NCBI GenBank assembly: GCA_947475735.1
Contig: CANJLQ010000011.1
Location: 62,001 to 126,000, forward strand
Direction: 5' to 3'
Length of the DNA: 64,000 bases
Source of the DNA: Caulobacteraceae bacterium
GTDB taxonomy: Bacteria > Pseudomonadota > Alphaproteobacteria > Caulobacterales > Caulobacteraceae
How positions within the stretch are numbered: position 1 is the first letter of the stretch; each line of letters opens with the position of its first letter. The position numbers and the translations under genes were made by a program. This document shows, in pieces, positions 12,654-23,012 of this stretch. A model generated the notes under the pieces. It was given only the letters and a program-made list of their open reading frames with translations, made no database searches and was not told the DNA's origin.

Positions 12654-13457
12654 TCAAGCGTTCCCGGCGACCTCACCGGCGACGCGCGCCCGGTCGAACG
12701 CCAGGGCGATCAGCCGGTCCCAGCCCAGCAGCGAGATCAGGTGGGCGTAGATCTGGCCCAGGGCCCCGTTGTCGCGCAGTTCGGCCAGCTTCTCGGCGGG
12801 CAGGGCCTTCAGCTTCTCTTCCGACACGGCGAAATAGTCCGCCAGCTTCTGAGGCGTGCCCGCATTGCCGTTCTCGTCGCGCGGCGTGAAGACGGCCTCG
12901 CGGACATCGAACAGGTCCAGGTCGGTGAGCAGCTTGACGAAGCTCTCGGTGCGGACGCGCTCCTGCTCGAAGTTGTTGCAGAACTCCATCGCCTGATTGA
13001 CGTAGTCCGAGGGCTTGCCGTCGACGAACAGCGGGGCGGCGCCGCCCTCGGTGATGAAGGGCGCGTTGCGGTCGATGCACAGGATCAGGCGCTGCTGCTG
13101 GGCGTCGTTGGCGAACACGAACGGATAGCGGCGCACATAGGCGGGGATGTAGGCCTCGGGGCGGAAGTCGCCGGCCGCGGTGATGTACAGGTTCTCGCCC
13201 TGGCGCAGGCCCATGACGGCGACCGGCAGCTTGTTGTCGCCCAGGAAGACCACCGGATAGGACAGGGCCGCCGGCGCGAACTCGGTCACGGTCATCGGCA
13301 CGACGTGCGAAGCGCCGACGAACGCATAGGGCTTGTCGACCGGATTGACGCCGAGCGTGCCGTGCAGCTCGGCCGACAGGGGCTCGGGCTTGGAATAGAA
13401 CAGGACGTTGCCGTCCAGCTGCGCCTGGTCGTTGGCGGCGGCGGTGGTGTCGGTCAT
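12654..13457 (-). CDS. SapC family protein
   Basis: Start MTDTTAAANDQAQ at 13457; GNVLFYSKPEPLSAELHG...YPVVFLGD...YIPAYVRRYPFVF typical SapC. Confidence 0.9.
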   Translation of the reverse strand: MTDTTAAANDQAQLDGNVLFYSKPEPLSAELHGTLGVNPVDKPYAFVGASHVVPMTVTEFAPAALSYPVVFLGDNKLPVAVMGLRQGENLYITAAGDFRPEAYIPAYVRRYPFVFANDAQQQRLILCIDRNAPFITEGGAAPLFVDGKPSDYVNQAMEFCNNFEQERVRTESFVKLLTDLDLFDVREAVFTPRDENGNAGTPQKLADYFAVSEEKLKALPAEKLAELRDNGALGQIYAHLISLLGWDRLIALAFDRARVAGEVAGNA

Positions 13458-13575
13458 GAGGTGGAAAGGCTCTGGGTTGGCGGGAAAGGGGGGCGTCTTA
13501 GCCGAACCGGGCAGACGCCGCAAACGGGGTCGCCGCGTGGTTGCGGGACGGGCCCGCAAGGCCTAGCTCTGGGTC

Positions 13576-14061
13576 ATGTCGAACGCCTGTGGCCATGCGC
13601 ACTCGGACGCCGGGATGAACGCCGGCCAGATCGTGCGCGCCCTGGACGAGGCCGAGAGCCGCTGCGTCGCGGGCGGAGAGCGGCTGACGGCGCCGCGCCG
13701 CCGGGTGCTGGAGCTGCTGCTGGAAGCGGGCGAGGCGGTGAAGGCCTATGACCTGATCGCCCGCTATGGCCGCGATGGCGTCGCCGCCAAGCCGCCCACC
13801 GTCTATCGCGCCCTGGAGTTTCTGGAGAAGAACGGCCTGGCGCACCGCATCGCCTCGATCAGCGCCTATGTAGCCTGTTCGGTCGGCGACCGGGTCCATG
13901 CCGCCGCCTTCCTGATCTGCGACTGCTGCGGGGCGACCCTGGAGGTGACCCCGCCGGCGGGCGAGGCCCTGGCCCTGGCCGCGGAGAGCGCGGGATATGC
14001 GCTGGAGCGGACCACCATCGAGGGCCACGGCCGCTGCGCCGCCTGCCGGATCGCCGCATAA
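13576..14061 (+). CDS. Fur family transcriptional regulator, Zur-like
   Basis: ORF 161 aa; LTAPRRRVLELLLEAGEAVKAYDLI, KPPTVYRALEFLEKNGLAHRI, CDCCG and CAAC metal-site cysteines. Confidence 0.88.
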   Translation: MSNACGHAHSDAGMNAGQIVRALDEAESRCVAGGERLTAPRRRVLELLLEAGEAVKAYDLIARYGRDGVAAKPPTVYRALEFLEKNGLAHRIASISAYVACSVGDRVHAAAFLICDCCGATLEVTPPAGEALALAAESAGYALERTTIEGHGRCAACRIAA

Positions 14062-14109
14062 GACGGTCGGTGGTGGCGGCGAGGCTCCGCGCCGCCTAGA
14101 GTGACCCGC

Positions 14110-14997
14110 ATGGATGCCGCCCGGCTCTCCCCGCCCCGCCGCCTGATGGTCCCCCTGCCCGATCGGGGAGGCGAGATGGCCGTGCTGGATTTCGGCGATG
14201 CGAAGCGGCCGGTCGATCTGGTGTTCAGCCACGCCAACGGCTTCAACGCGGCGACCTATCGCTCCATCCTGGCTCCGCTGGCCTCGTCTTTCCGCATCCT
14301 TGTGCCGGACCTGCGCGGGCACGGGCGAACGCGACTGCCCACGGTAACGGAGGGCCGCAGAGACTGGAGCGACCACCGCGACGATCTTCTGGCGTTGCTG
14401 GAGGCCTTTCCGGGGCCGCCGGCGGTGCTGGCCGGCCATTCCATGGGCGGGACGGCGTCCCTGCTGGCGGCGGCGCAGAGGCCGGGGCGGGTATCGCGGC
14501 TGGTGCTGTTCGATCCCGTCATCTGGGGCGGCCTGACGTCCATCTTTCTGCGCGCGCCCGTCCTGAGAGGGCTCAGCGAACGCTATCCCCTGGTGAAGTC
14601 GGCACGGCGCAGGCGAGCGGCCTTTGACAGCCGCGAACAGGCGCTGGAGGCCTATCGCGGGCGCGGAGCCTTTCGAGGATGGCCCGATCCGGTGCTGATC
14701 GACTATCTCTCCGACGGGCTGATCGAAGGGCCGAAGGGCGAGTTCCGGCTGGCCTGCGCGCCCGACTGGGAAGCCTCGAACTATGTGGCCCAGGCCCACG
14801 ATCCCTGGCGGGCGATGCGGGCCTACGGTGGGCCCGTCCGCATCCTGAGGGCCGAGCACGGATCGATCAGCCAGGTGCCGGAGCGGCCGCGTGGCCTGCC
14901 TCAGGTCGCGGTCGAGACCTTCGCCGGCACTCACCACCTGTTTCCGATGGTCCGCGCCGACATCGTCCGCGACGCACTGTTCGACGCAGCGGTCTGA
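14110..14997 (+). CDS. Alpha/beta fold hydrolase
   Basis: FSHANGFNAATY, DLRGHGRT, GHSMGG nucleophile elbow, C-terminal H in TFAGTHHLFPM. Confidence 0.9.
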   Translation: MDAARLSPPRRLMVPLPDRGGEMAVLDFGDAKRPVDLVFSHANGFNAATYRSILAPLASSFRILVPDLRGHGRTRLPTVTEGRRDWSDHRDDLLALLEAFPGPPAVLAGHSMGGTASLLAAAQRPGRVSRLVLFDPVIWGGLTSIFLRAPVLRGLSERYPLVKSARRRRAAFDSREQALEAYRGRGAFRGWPDPVLIDYLSDGLIEGPKGEFRLACAPDWEASNYVAQAHDPWRAMRAYGGPVRILRAEHGSISQVPERPRGLPQVAVETFAGTHHLFPMVRADIVRDALFDAAV

Positions 14998-15001
14998 CCG
15001 A

Positions 15002-15220
15002 TCAGCCGGTCTTGCCCTTCAGCATGGCGTAAATCGCCATGGCGTGACCGTGTCCGAGGTCGAAGTCGGCCTTCAGCCAGTCGGTGATCTGGGTCGCCTT
15101 GACCGAGGATGGGATGCCCTGATCCGTCAGGAACCCCTTGTCCCGGGCCAGGGCGCGGAAGTCGTCGGGTGTCTTGCCGGTCTTGGTCTCGACGTTGTCG
15201 AGATAGGCCTGAAACGACAT
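15002..15220 (-). CDS. DUF4287 domain-containing small protein
   Basis: ORF 72 aa; [29 protein letters not shown]...[21 protein letters not shown]. Confidence 0.85.
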   Translation of the reverse strand: MSFQAYLDNVETKTGKTPDDFRALARDKGFLTDQGIPSSVKATQITDWLKADFDLGHGHAMAIYAMLKGKTG

Positions 15221-15552
15221 CAGCGGTTGTTGAACTCCTCACGCTGGCGCTCCAGGGCCGCGTCGCGCGCCTCGCGCTCGGCCTCGAGGCGATCCTCGAC
15301 CACCAGCAGGTCGCGGTTGGCAGCATTGGAGGCCTCGGCTCGCGTCACGCCCTCCGGCCGGCCGGTGATGTCGGGCAGGTAGATCGGCTGGACGCATTCG
15401 CGCCCCGCCTCGTACCACCAGCGCCCGCTCTGCTCGCACTTGTCGGCCGGCGCGACGTAGAAGGTCTGGAAGGCGAAGGCCCCGGCCACCAGCACGGCGA
15501 AGATCCCGAAAAACAGGATCGACAGGCGGCGCATCGTCAAAAAACGGTTCAT
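15220..15552 (-). CDS. Hypothetical single-TM protein with charged C-terminal coiled coil
   Basis: ORF 110 aa with N-terminal [21 protein letters not shown] and overlap with the downstream DUF4287 gene. Confidence 0.65.
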   Translation of the reverse strand: MNRFLTMRRLSILFFGIFAVLVAGAFAFQTFYVAPADKCEQSGRWWYEAGRECVQPIYLPDITGRPEGVTRAEASNAANRDLLVVEDRLEAEREARDAALERQREEFNNR

Positions 15553-15663
15553 CGTCGGGTTCGCTCTCGCTGCGGCGACCGATCACGCCGCGTTACATTG
15601 ACAGGCCGTGTCGCCCGTTCCATTCCCTGCCGCAACATTCCGGCGATCCTAGGACTGCACGAC

Positions 15664-16428
15664 ATGAAGGTTCTCGTCCCCGTCAAACGGGTGATCGACT
15701 ATAACGTCAAGGCCCGCGTCAAGGCGGACCAGACCGGCGTCGACCTGGCCAACGTCAAGATGAGCATGAACCCCTTCGACGAAATCGCCGTCGAGGAGGC
15801 CGTTCGTCTGAAGGAGGGCAAGGAGCATCACGCGGCCGGCACGGCGTCCGAGATCGTCGTCGTCTCCATCGGCGTGACCCAGGCCCAGGAGACCATCCGC
15901 ACGGCCCTGGCCATGGGGGCCGATCGCGGCATCCTGATCCAGTCGGACACGGACCTGGAGCCCCTGGCGGTCGCCAAGCTGCTGGCCGCCGTGGTCGCCG
16001 AGGAGAAGCCGGACCTGGTCCTGATGGGCAAGCAGTCGATCGACGGCGACAACAATGCGGTCGGCCAGATGCTGGCCGCCCTGCTGGACTGGCCCCAGGC
16101 CACCTTCGCCGCCAAGATCGAGATCGCCGGGGGCGCGGCCAAGGTCACGCGGGAGGTCGACGGCGGCAACCAGACCCTGTCGGCCCCCCTGCCCGCCGTG
16201 GTCACCGTGGACCTGCGGCTGAACACGCCGCGCTATGCGTCGCTGCCCAACATCATGAAGGCCAAGAAGAAGGAGATCGCCATGAAGGCGGTCGCCGACT
16301 ACGGCGTCGACGTGGCCCCGCGCCTGACCGTGCAGAAGGTGACCGCGCCCCCGACCCGCTCGGCCGGCATCAAGGTGGCCGACGCCGCCGAACTGGTATC
16401 CAAGCTCAAGACCGTGGGAGCGCTCTGA
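15664..16428 (+). CDS. etfB: Electron transfer flavoprotein subunit beta
   Basis: [51 protein letters not shown]. Confidence 0.97.
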   Translation: MKVLVPVKRVIDYNVKARVKADQTGVDLANVKMSMNPFDEIAVEEAVRLKEGKEHHAAGTASEIVVVSIGVTQAQETIRTALAMGADRGILIQSDTDLEPLAVAKLLAAVVAEEKPDLVLMGKQSIDGDNNAVGQMLAALLDWPQATFAAKIEIAGGAAKVTREVDGGNQTLSAPLPAVVTVDLRLNTPRYASLPNIMKAKKKEIAMKAVADYGVDVAPRLTVQKVTAPPTRSAGIKVADAAELVSKLKTVGAL

Positions 16429-16429
16429 T

Positions 16430-17359
16430 ATGGCCGTCCTCGTCATCGCCGATCACGACGGCTCGACCGTCCGCGACACCACCCACAAGACCGTGACGGC
16501 CGCCCAGGCCCTGGGCGGAGACGTCGATGTGCTGGTGGTCGGATCGGGGGCCAAATCGGCTGCCGACACGGCCGCCACGATCGCGGGCGTGCGCAAGGTG
16601 CTGCTGGCCGAGAGCGGCGAGCTGGGTCACACCCTGGCCGAGGCCGTGACGGCCACGGTCGTGGGACTGGCGTCGGGCTATGACGCGATCCTGGCGCCCG
16701 CCTCGATGGACGGCAAGAACTACATGCCGCGCATCGCCGCCAAACTGGACGTGGCGCCGATCTCGGACATCATGGAGGTCGTATCGGCCGACACGTTCGT
16801 GCGCCCGATCTATGCCGGCAACGCTCTGGAGACGATCCAGACCTCGGACGCCAAGAAGGTCATCACCGTCCGCCCGACCGCCTTCGCCCCGGCGGCGGAG
16901 GGCGGCTCCGCCCCGGTCGAAACCGTGACGGGCACGGACGGCGGCAAGGCGGCCTTCGTCGGCGAGGAGATGGTCAAGTCGGATCGCCCCGAACTGGGCG
17001 CCGCCAAGATCGTGGTCTCCGGCGGACGGGCCCTGGGCTCGGCCGAGGAGTTCCATGCGGTGATCGAGCCCCTGGCCGACAAGCTGGGCGCCGCCGTGGG
17101 GGCCTCGCGCGCGGCGGTCGACGCCGGCTATGCGCCTAACGATTATCAGGTCGGCCAGACCGGCAAGGTCGTCGCTCCGGCCCTGTACATCGCCGTTGGC
17201 ATCTCGGGCGCCATCCAGCATCTGGCTGGGATGAAGGATTCCAAGGTGATCGTCGCGATCAACAAGGACGCCGACGCCCCGATCTTCCAGGTCGCGGACT
17301 ACGGCATTGTCGGGGACTACAAGACCATCGTGCCCGAGCTGATGAGCGCCCTGGGCTGA
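16430..17359 (+). CDS. etfA: Electron transfer flavoprotein subunit alpha
   Basis: ORF 309 aa; C-terminal [47 protein letters not shown]. Confidence 0.97.
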   Translation: MAVLVIADHDGSTVRDTTHKTVTAAQALGGDVDVLVVGSGAKSAADTAATIAGVRKVLLAESGELGHTLAEAVTATVVGLASGYDAILAPASMDGKNYMPRIAAKLDVAPISDIMEVVSADTFVRPIYAGNALETIQTSDAKKVITVRPTAFAPAAEGGSAPVETVTGTDGGKAAFVGEEMVKSDRPELGAAKIVVSGGRALGSAEEFHAVIEPLADKLGAAVGASRAAVDAGYAPNDYQVGQTGKVVAPALYIAVGISGAIQHLAGMKDSKVIVAINKDADAPIFQVADYGIVGDYKTIVPELMSALG

Positions 17360-17404
17360 GGCGGGGCTGCGCGGTGACGGCGGACGCCGTCACCGTTCGC
17401 CGAC

Positions 17405-17767
17405 CTAGCGGCTGCGGGCCTTGCGGGCCGCATAGCGGGCGTCGCGGGCGGCCTTCTGCTCTTCCTTGGTGAGCTGCTTGCGCTCCTTGCGAGCGGCGCG
17501 CTTCTCGGCCTCGACGGCCTCCTCGGCCTCGCGCTCGGCGGCCAGACGCGCGGCTTCCTTTTCCGCCTTCTGGCGGCGGATCTCGGCCTTTTCGGCCTCC
17601 AGCTTCTGGCGCGCCTCTTCCTTTTCGGCCGCGCGCTTCTCGGCCAGCTTGTCGAACTCGGGATCGGGCGCGGCCGGCTTGGGCTTGAACTTGGCCAGCA
17701 GCGCCTTCTTGGCTTCCTGCTGGGTCGTGATGCGGTCTGCGAAGCCGGTCTGTTTCAGGTCTCTCAT
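17405..17767 (-). CDS. DUF6481-like charged helical protein
   Basis: ORF 120 aa; [28 protein letters not shown] followed by a long Lys/Glu/Arg-rich helix. Confidence 0.75.
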   Translation of the reverse strand: MRDLKQTGFADRITTQQEAKKALLAKFKPKPAAPDPEFDKLAEKRAAEKEEARQKLEAEKAEIRRQKAEKEAARLAAEREAEEAVEAEKRAARKERKQLTKEEQKAARDARYAARKARSR

Positions 17768-18017
17768 GCGGGAGTTCGGTCGTCCTTGTCTGGAAGCGGT
17801 CGGTGGTGAGATTTCACCGCCGGAACGGCGATGAGGCGAGACGCGAAAGTGGTCGCCGTGGGCAAAGCCGAATCGGCGTCGAAAATCAAGGTCGGGCGGG
17901 CGTAATCGCCGCTACCGGCACTGTTCGGACGCCGAATGTCGCGGTCAGGTCGACCCTGACTTCATCCAGATGGGGGTTATCTGCCCCATCGCCAAGAGCG
18001 AAGCGAGCCCTGGCAAA

Positions 18018-18203
18018 TCAGTCGGGCTTGGTCGCCTGTCCCACTGCGGCACCGGCCGCGCCCCCGACCGCCGCGCCGACAGGACCGGCCACCACGGCCC
18101 CCGCGACGGCGCCTGTGGCGGCCCGCTGTTCAATGGTCTGACCACAGGCGGCCAGGACGGCGGTGGAGAGGACGATGGCGACGGGGACGAGCAGACGGCG
18201 CAT
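18018..18203 (-). CDS. Small glycine-zipper lipoprotein
   Basis: In-frame start MRRLLVPVAIVLSTAVLAACGQT (lipobox LAAC) then AVAGAVVAGPVGAAVGGAAGAAVG glycine zipper. Confidence 0.75.
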   Translation of the reverse strand: MRRLLVPVAIVLSTAVLAACGQTIEQRAATGAVAGAVVAGPVGAAVGGAAGAAVGQATKPD

Positions 18204-18589
18204 GGAGTGGTTCCTCAAGCGGAGCGGTGAACTGTCACGCTCAACGCGACCGCCCCGCGCGGGTTCCGGCGCGGGATGCCCCTAGAGATCAGAACCATTT
18301 GGGCGAGGCTGCGAATACAATATCCATTGCCAGCTTGAATAAGACGTCACGGGCGCTCGGCCTGCTCAAGTCTCGCATGTGCAAACGGATACGGCATTCG
18401 CGCCGAATGCCCGGGGTCACGACACCAGCGCGCCCTGGCGGGTCTGTGCGACATCTCGTCAGCCGTCGTCTTTGCTGCGGTGCAGCACAATCTTGCGAAT
18501 CAACCACATTGGCGCCACATTGAGCGGGATAAAGGCCCGCTTTCCGGAGGTCAGGCGTTCGCCCACCTCCGATCCGCGAAGGACTGGAT

Positions 18590-19774
18590 GTGGCGGGTTG
18601 CGCGCCCGGTCCTTTCGCAGACGACCCCGGGGGCGACATATCCGCCCTGCTGAACAGGACGACGCCTTTGCTTGATCCCTCTCCCACGCGCGCCGACGCG
18701 CGCCCTGAGCACGTGGCCCGGATCCGGCCCGTGACCGCGGCGGCTATGTTCGGCGGAGTGCTGGGACTGGCGATCGGTTGCGCCTATCTGGGTGGCACCG
18801 TGGCCAAGGCCACGACGGTGCGGGCCCAGGCCGAGCGCCTGGAAGGCGCCACCGCCGCCGGATTCACCGAAGAGGCCCTGGCCGCCGCCGCCGGTGGGCT
18901 GGACGCCAGCGCCCTGACCATCGCCCGCCGTCATGATCCCTATACCGTCGCCGGCTCGGCCCAGCGCGACCGTCAGGCCGAGTTGCTGACGGCGCGCCTG
19001 GAACAGCTTCGCGGCAATGACGACCGAACCGACCTGCGCCGCGCGAGCCTGAATAGCCTGGCCGACACCGCCCGCCCCTTCCGCCTGTCCAGCGCGCTCG
19101 ACGCCTCCCGCGACCTGGAGTGCCTGACCCAGGCCGCATACTACGAGGCGCGCGGCGAGGGTTCGGACGGCATGCGCGCCGTGGTTCAGGTCGTTCTAAA
19201 CCGCGCCCGACACGGTGCCTTCCCAAACAGCGTCTGCGGCGTTGTGTTCCAGGGCTCCAACCGCCGCGTCGGGTGTCAGTTCAGCTTCACCTGCGACGGC
19301 TCGCTGCGCGGACGTCCCAATCAGGCGGCCTGGAATCGGGCCCGCGACATCGCCTCGGCCGCCCTGTCCGGCGCGGTCTATGCCGGCGTCGGCAACGCCA
19401 CCCATTTCCACACCACCGCCGTGTCGCCGCGCTGGCGCAACAGCCTGGTGCGGGTCAATCAGGTCGGCAGCCACGTCTTCTACCGCTTCGGCGGTCGCGC
19501 GGGGTCGTCCACGGCGTTCAGCTACGCAGCGAACGCCTCGACGGGGGCCGAGCTGCAGCGCACGGTCCACGCCGGAATCGATCCCGCCAACTCTCTGCGT
19601 CAGGCCGGTCAGGCGATCGCCTATACGGCGCTGCTGGCTCAGGAAGGCCGCGCGGACGAGGACGCGCAGGCCGCCGCTCCCGTCGCCCAGGCCCCGGTTC
19701 AGGCCCCGGCCATCACCCCGACACCGGTCGCAGAGCCTGTCGACAGCGCCTCGGTCGTCACGCCCACGACCTAA
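18590..19774 (+). CDS. Cell wall hydrolase, SleB-like
   Basis: ECLTQAAYYEARGEGSDGMRAVVQVVLNRARHGAFPNSVCGVVFQG...CQFSFTCDG; start codon uncertain. Confidence 0.87.
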   Translation: MAGCAPGPFADDPGGDISALLNRTTPLLDPSPTRADARPEHVARIRPVTAAAMFGGVLGLAIGCAYLGGTVAKATTVRAQAERLEGATAAGFTEEALAAAAGGLDASALTIARRHDPYTVAGSAQRDRQAELLTARLEQLRGNDDRTDLRRASLNSLADTARPFRLSSALDASRDLECLTQAAYYEARGEGSDGMRAVVQVVLNRARHGAFPNSVCGVVFQGSNRRVGCQFSFTCDGSLRGRPNQAAWNRARDIASAALSGAVYAGVGNATHFHTTAVSPRWRNSLVRVNQVGSHVFYRFGGRAGSSTAFSYAANASTGAELQRTVHAGIDPANSLRQAGQAIAYTALLAQEGRADEDAQAAAPVAQAPVQAPAITPTPVAEPVDSASVVTPTT

Positions 19775-19782
19775 TCGAGGCC

Positions 19783-19801
19783 GACGCCGTCATACGGCGT
19801 C
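19783..19801. terminator. Candidate bidirectional hairpin between convergent genes
   Basis: GACGCCGT-CAT-ACGGCGTC perfect 8-bp stem at the convergent ends of the hydrolase and nadC; no U-tract. Confidence 0.35.
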
Positions 19802-20659
19802 AAGACCGATATCCAGTACCGGGGCGGAGTGGGTCAGCGCGCCCACTGAAATGACGTCCACGCCCGTCCCGGCGATCGCCCGCACGGTCAACAGGTCGAC
19901 GCCACCCGAGGCCTCCAGCACCACGCGGTGACCACCGTCTCGGCGCAGGCGGACCGCCTCGCTCAGATCGGCCAGATCGAAGTTGTCCAGCATGATGACG
20001 TCCGGACCGAGGCCCTCGGCGACCAGTCCCAGCGCCTCGCCGAACTGCGCCAGGCCGTCGACCTCCAGCTCGATCTTCATTAGATGGCCGACATGGGCTC
20101 GCGCGGCCCGGAGCGCCGCCGTCACGCCGCCGCAAACCGCGACGTGGTTGTCCTTGATCAGGACCGCGTCATCCAGGCCGAAACGGTGGTTGACCCCGCC
20201 GCCGCACCGCACGGCGTGCTTTTCCAGCGCGCGCAGGCCGGGCGTGGTCTTGCGCGTATCGGCGATGCGGGCACCGGTCCCCTCGATAGCCTGGACATAG
20301 GCCCGCGTCAGCGTCGCCACGCCGCACAGACGCCCCAGAAGGTTCAGCGCCGTCCGCTCGGCTGACAGAAAGGCCCGGGCGTCGGCCTCGACCTCGGCCA
20401 AGGTCGCCCCGGCCTCGAAGGCATCGCCGTCGGACAGGCGCAACTCGATCCGCGCCTCCGGGTCCATCTCCAGCAGCGCCAGCCGCACGCAGTCGATGCC
20501 CGCCAGAACGCCCGGCTTTCGCGCCGCGAACACGGCCCGCATCCGCGCGCCGCCAGGGATGCAGGCCGCCGCCGTCACGTCCCCGGCCCGGCCCAGATCC
20601 TCGGCCAAGGCCGCCTGGACGATAGGGCGGATCAGGACATCGGACAGACGCGGGGTCAC
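19790..20659 (-). CDS. nadC: Nicotinate-nucleotide pyrophosphorylase (carboxylating)
   Basis: ORF 289 aa; AERTALNLLGRLCGVATLTRAYV, ADTRKTTPGLRALEKHAVRCGGGVNHRFGLDDAVLIKDNH. Confidence 0.97.
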   Translation of the reverse strand: MTPRLSDVLIRPIVQAALAEDLGRAGDVTAAACIPGGARMRAVFAARKPGVLAGIDCVRLALLEMDPEARIELRLSDGDAFEAGATLAEVEADARAFLSAERTALNLLGRLCGVATLTRAYVQAIEGTGARIADTRKTTPGLRALEKHAVRCGGGVNHRFGLDDAVLIKDNHVAVCGGVTAALRAARAHVGHLMKIELEVDGLAQFGEALGLVAEGLGPDVIMLDNFDLADLSEAVRLRRDGGHRVVLEASGGVDLLTVRAIAGTGVDVISVGALTHSAPVLDIGLDAV

Positions 20660-22167
20660 GCCGCCGCCTTCAGGGACGACGCCTCTCGCCGCAGGCGGGT
20701 GTGGGTCGGCGTCGGGGCGGTCTGCGGATAGTCACTGCGATAGTGGCCGCCCCGGCTCTCGCGCCGGGCCAGGGCCGCCTTGGCGATCAGGCGCGCGGCG
20801 ACCAGCGCGGGAGGCGCGCCGTGGGCCGCTTCCAGCCGGTCGATCAGGCGGATCAGACGCGTCAGGCCAGCGGCGTCGCGCACCACGCCGCAATCGACGC
20901 TCATGGCGGTGCGCAGCTCAGCGAGGGCGGCATCCGGCAAGTCCTCGACGATCGACCCGATCAGGACGGTTTCGCCGCCTGACATCGCCTGTTCGGCCGC
21001 CGCCCGGCCCGTTCGCCGTCCGAAGGCCGCGGCTTCCAGCAGGGAGTTGGACGCCAGTCGATTGGCGCCATGCACGCCCGTCGCGGCGCACTCGCCGACG
21101 GCGAACAAGCCGGGCAGACTGGTTCGGCCGTCCGGATCGGCGACGATCCCGCCCATTTGATAGTGGGCCGCCGGGGCCACGGGGATCGGGCTGACACGCG
21201 GATCCAGCCCGGCGGCCATACAGGCCGCGAACACGGCCGGGAACGCCTCAGGGAAGTGGTCGCCGATGGCGATGCGGGCATCCAGGAAAACGCCGCGCCC
21301 CTCGGCCACGCCGGCGTGGACCGCCCGGGCGACGATGTCGCGCGCTTTCAGATCGGCGTCCGGCTCTGGCCCCAGCAGAAAGGCCCCGTCCCGGTCGATC
21401 AGCCGCGCGCCGTCGCCCCGAAGGGCTTCGGTCGCCAGGGGCATGGGGTCGAGGCCGACGTCGATGGCCGTGGGGTGGAACTGGACGAACTCGGGATCAA
21501 GGATCTCGGCCCCCGCCGCCCAGGCCAGGGCCAGACCTTCGCCCTTCAGGGCCACGGGGGTGGTGGTGCGTCCGAACAAGCCGCCCGCGCCGCCGGTGGC
21601 CAGCACGACGGCCGAGGCCATGACCTCGATCAGGTCGCCGTCCTTCTCGATGACCGCCCCCCGGACGCGGCCGGTCTTGTCCTGGATCAGCGTCCGTAGG
21701 CGCGCGCCTTCCCAGACGATGATGTGATCCGCCGCGCGCGCGGCGTCGACCAAGGCGGACAGGATGGCTCGGCCGGCCCCATCGCCGCCGACGCGGGCGA
21801 CCCGGGCGCGGGAGTGGGCGGCCTCCAGGCTGACGGCGAACTCTCCGGACGCGTCGCGGTCGAACGGCGCGCCCAGCGACGCCAGCCACTCGACGGTGGA
21901 TCGGCCGTCGGTGGTCAAAACCTCAGCCGCCGCGTGATCGACCAGACCGGCCCCGGCGGCCTCGGTATCCTTCAGGTGCAGGGCCGGGGCATCGTCGGCG
22001 GCCAGCGCCGCCGCCACGCCACCCTGCGCCCAGGCGCTGGACGCGGCTTCCAGCAGGGGAGCCGGGCTGACGACCAGAACGGGACGCGGCGCGGCCGACA
22101 AGGCAGCGGACAGGCCCGCGAGGCCTCCGCCGATCACCAGCGGCCCGTCGAGAATGATCCGGCTCAT
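20656..22167 (-). CDS. nadB: L-aspartate oxidase
   Basis: In-frame start MSRIILDGPLVIGGGLAGLSAAL; FVQFHPTAID, HYQMGGIVAD, GVHGANRLASNSLLEA. Confidence 0.96.
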   Translation of the reverse strand: MSRIILDGPLVIGGGLAGLSAALSAAPRPVLVVSPAPLLEAASSAWAQGGVAAALAADDAPALHLKDTEAAGAGLVDHAAAEVLTTDGRSTVEWLASLGAPFDRDASGEFAVSLEAAHSRARVARVGGDGAGRAILSALVDAARAADHIIVWEGARLRTLIQDKTGRVRGAVIEKDGDLIEVMASAVVLATGGAGGLFGRTTTPVALKGEGLALAWAAGAEILDPEFVQFHPTAIDVGLDPMPLATEALRGDGARLIDRDGAFLLGPEPDADLKARDIVARAVHAGVAEGRGVFLDARIAIGDHFPEAFPAVFAACMAAGLDPRVSPIPVAPAAHYQMGGIVADPDGRTSLPGLFAVGECAATGVHGANRLASNSLLEAAAFGRRTGRAAAEQAMSGGETVLIGSIVEDLPDAALAELRTAMSVDCGVVRDAAGLTRLIRLIDRLEAAHGAPPALVAARLIAKAALARRESRGGHYRSDYPQTAPTPTHTRLRREASSLKAAA

Positions 22168-23012
22168 CGCTCGAAGCCGATGAAGCGGGCGGCGACATCC
22201 AGCGCGCCGTCGATCGAGCCATCGGACAGGGGCAGCAGCACGCCGATGGCCGTGGCCGCGCATAGGGCGGCGGTCACCAGAAACAGAGCCAGGGACTTGC
22301 CCGCCTCGCCCCAGCTCAGAACCCTCTCGCCCGGTCGCCAGGCGCCGCGCCGCAGCGAGCCCAGCACGGCGATACCGAGAAATATCGCCAGGATGTAGCG
22401 GCCGGTGGAAAACCCCCACCACACCACCAGCGCCCCGATCAGGATCAGGGCGGCCTTCTCGACCATCGGGTCGATACGGGCCAGGACAGGCCCCAGCGCC
22501 TTGGACCCATCCAGCGGCGGCGCGGGGGCCAGGTTCACCAGATTGATCATGGCGATGAAGAAGGCCCCCAGCATCCAGGCCGGATCGCCCGTGGCGAACC
22601 ACAGGCCAACCGCCGGGATGACGGCCAGCAGGCCGAACGCCGGCCCCGCCAGCGAGACCAGGACGCCGTCCCACTCGGTCTTGGGATTGCGCTGACCGCG
22701 CGCCAGACCGCCGAGGAAGGGGATGATGTAGATCTTTGCCGGACCCATGCCGAGGCGGTTCATCGCCAGGACGTGGCCGTACTCGTGCACGAACAGGCCG
22801 AAGATGGCGGCGATCGCCACGACCCAGCTGCCCGTCGACCACCAGATCAGGCCGCCCAGAAGCAGGGTCGAGACCACCGCCCAGGGCAGGCTCTGGCCCT
22901 TGTCCACGCCCGGCGCGCCGGGCGTCGACGTCTGGATCGTCTCAGGTGCAGCCGCGATCGGCGTCGGTGCCGGCCGTCCGTCGCGCGACCCCCAAGGCCC
23001 GATTTCGCTCAT
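22164..23012 (-). CDS. Site-2 protease (M50) family metalloprotease
   Basis: In-frame start MSEIGPWGSRDGRP; HEYGH zinc motif and NLVNLAPAPPLDGSK; ATGA overlaps with nadA and nadB. Confidence 0.9.
   Translation of the reverse strand: MSEIGPWGSRDGRPAPTPIAAAPETIQTSTPGAPGVDKGQSLPWAVVSTLLLGGLIWWSTGSWVVAIAAIFGLFVHEYGHVLAMNRLGMGPAKIYIIPFLGGLARGQRNPKTEWDGVLVSLAGPAFGLLAVIPAVGLWFATGDPAWMLGAFFIAMINLVNLAPAPPLDGSKALGPVLARIDPMVEKAALILIGALVVWWGFSTGRYILAIFLGIAVLGSLRRGAWRPGERVLSWGEAGKSLALFLVTAALCAATAIGVLLPLSDGSIDGALDVAARFIGFER

Noticed and set aside
18289-18687. 132-aa minus-strand ORF and 98-aa plus-strand ORFs in the 18.2-18.7 kb gap
   Set aside because: No signal, domain or convincing RBS; overlap each other and structured repeats. 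Treated as possible non-coding RNA instead.
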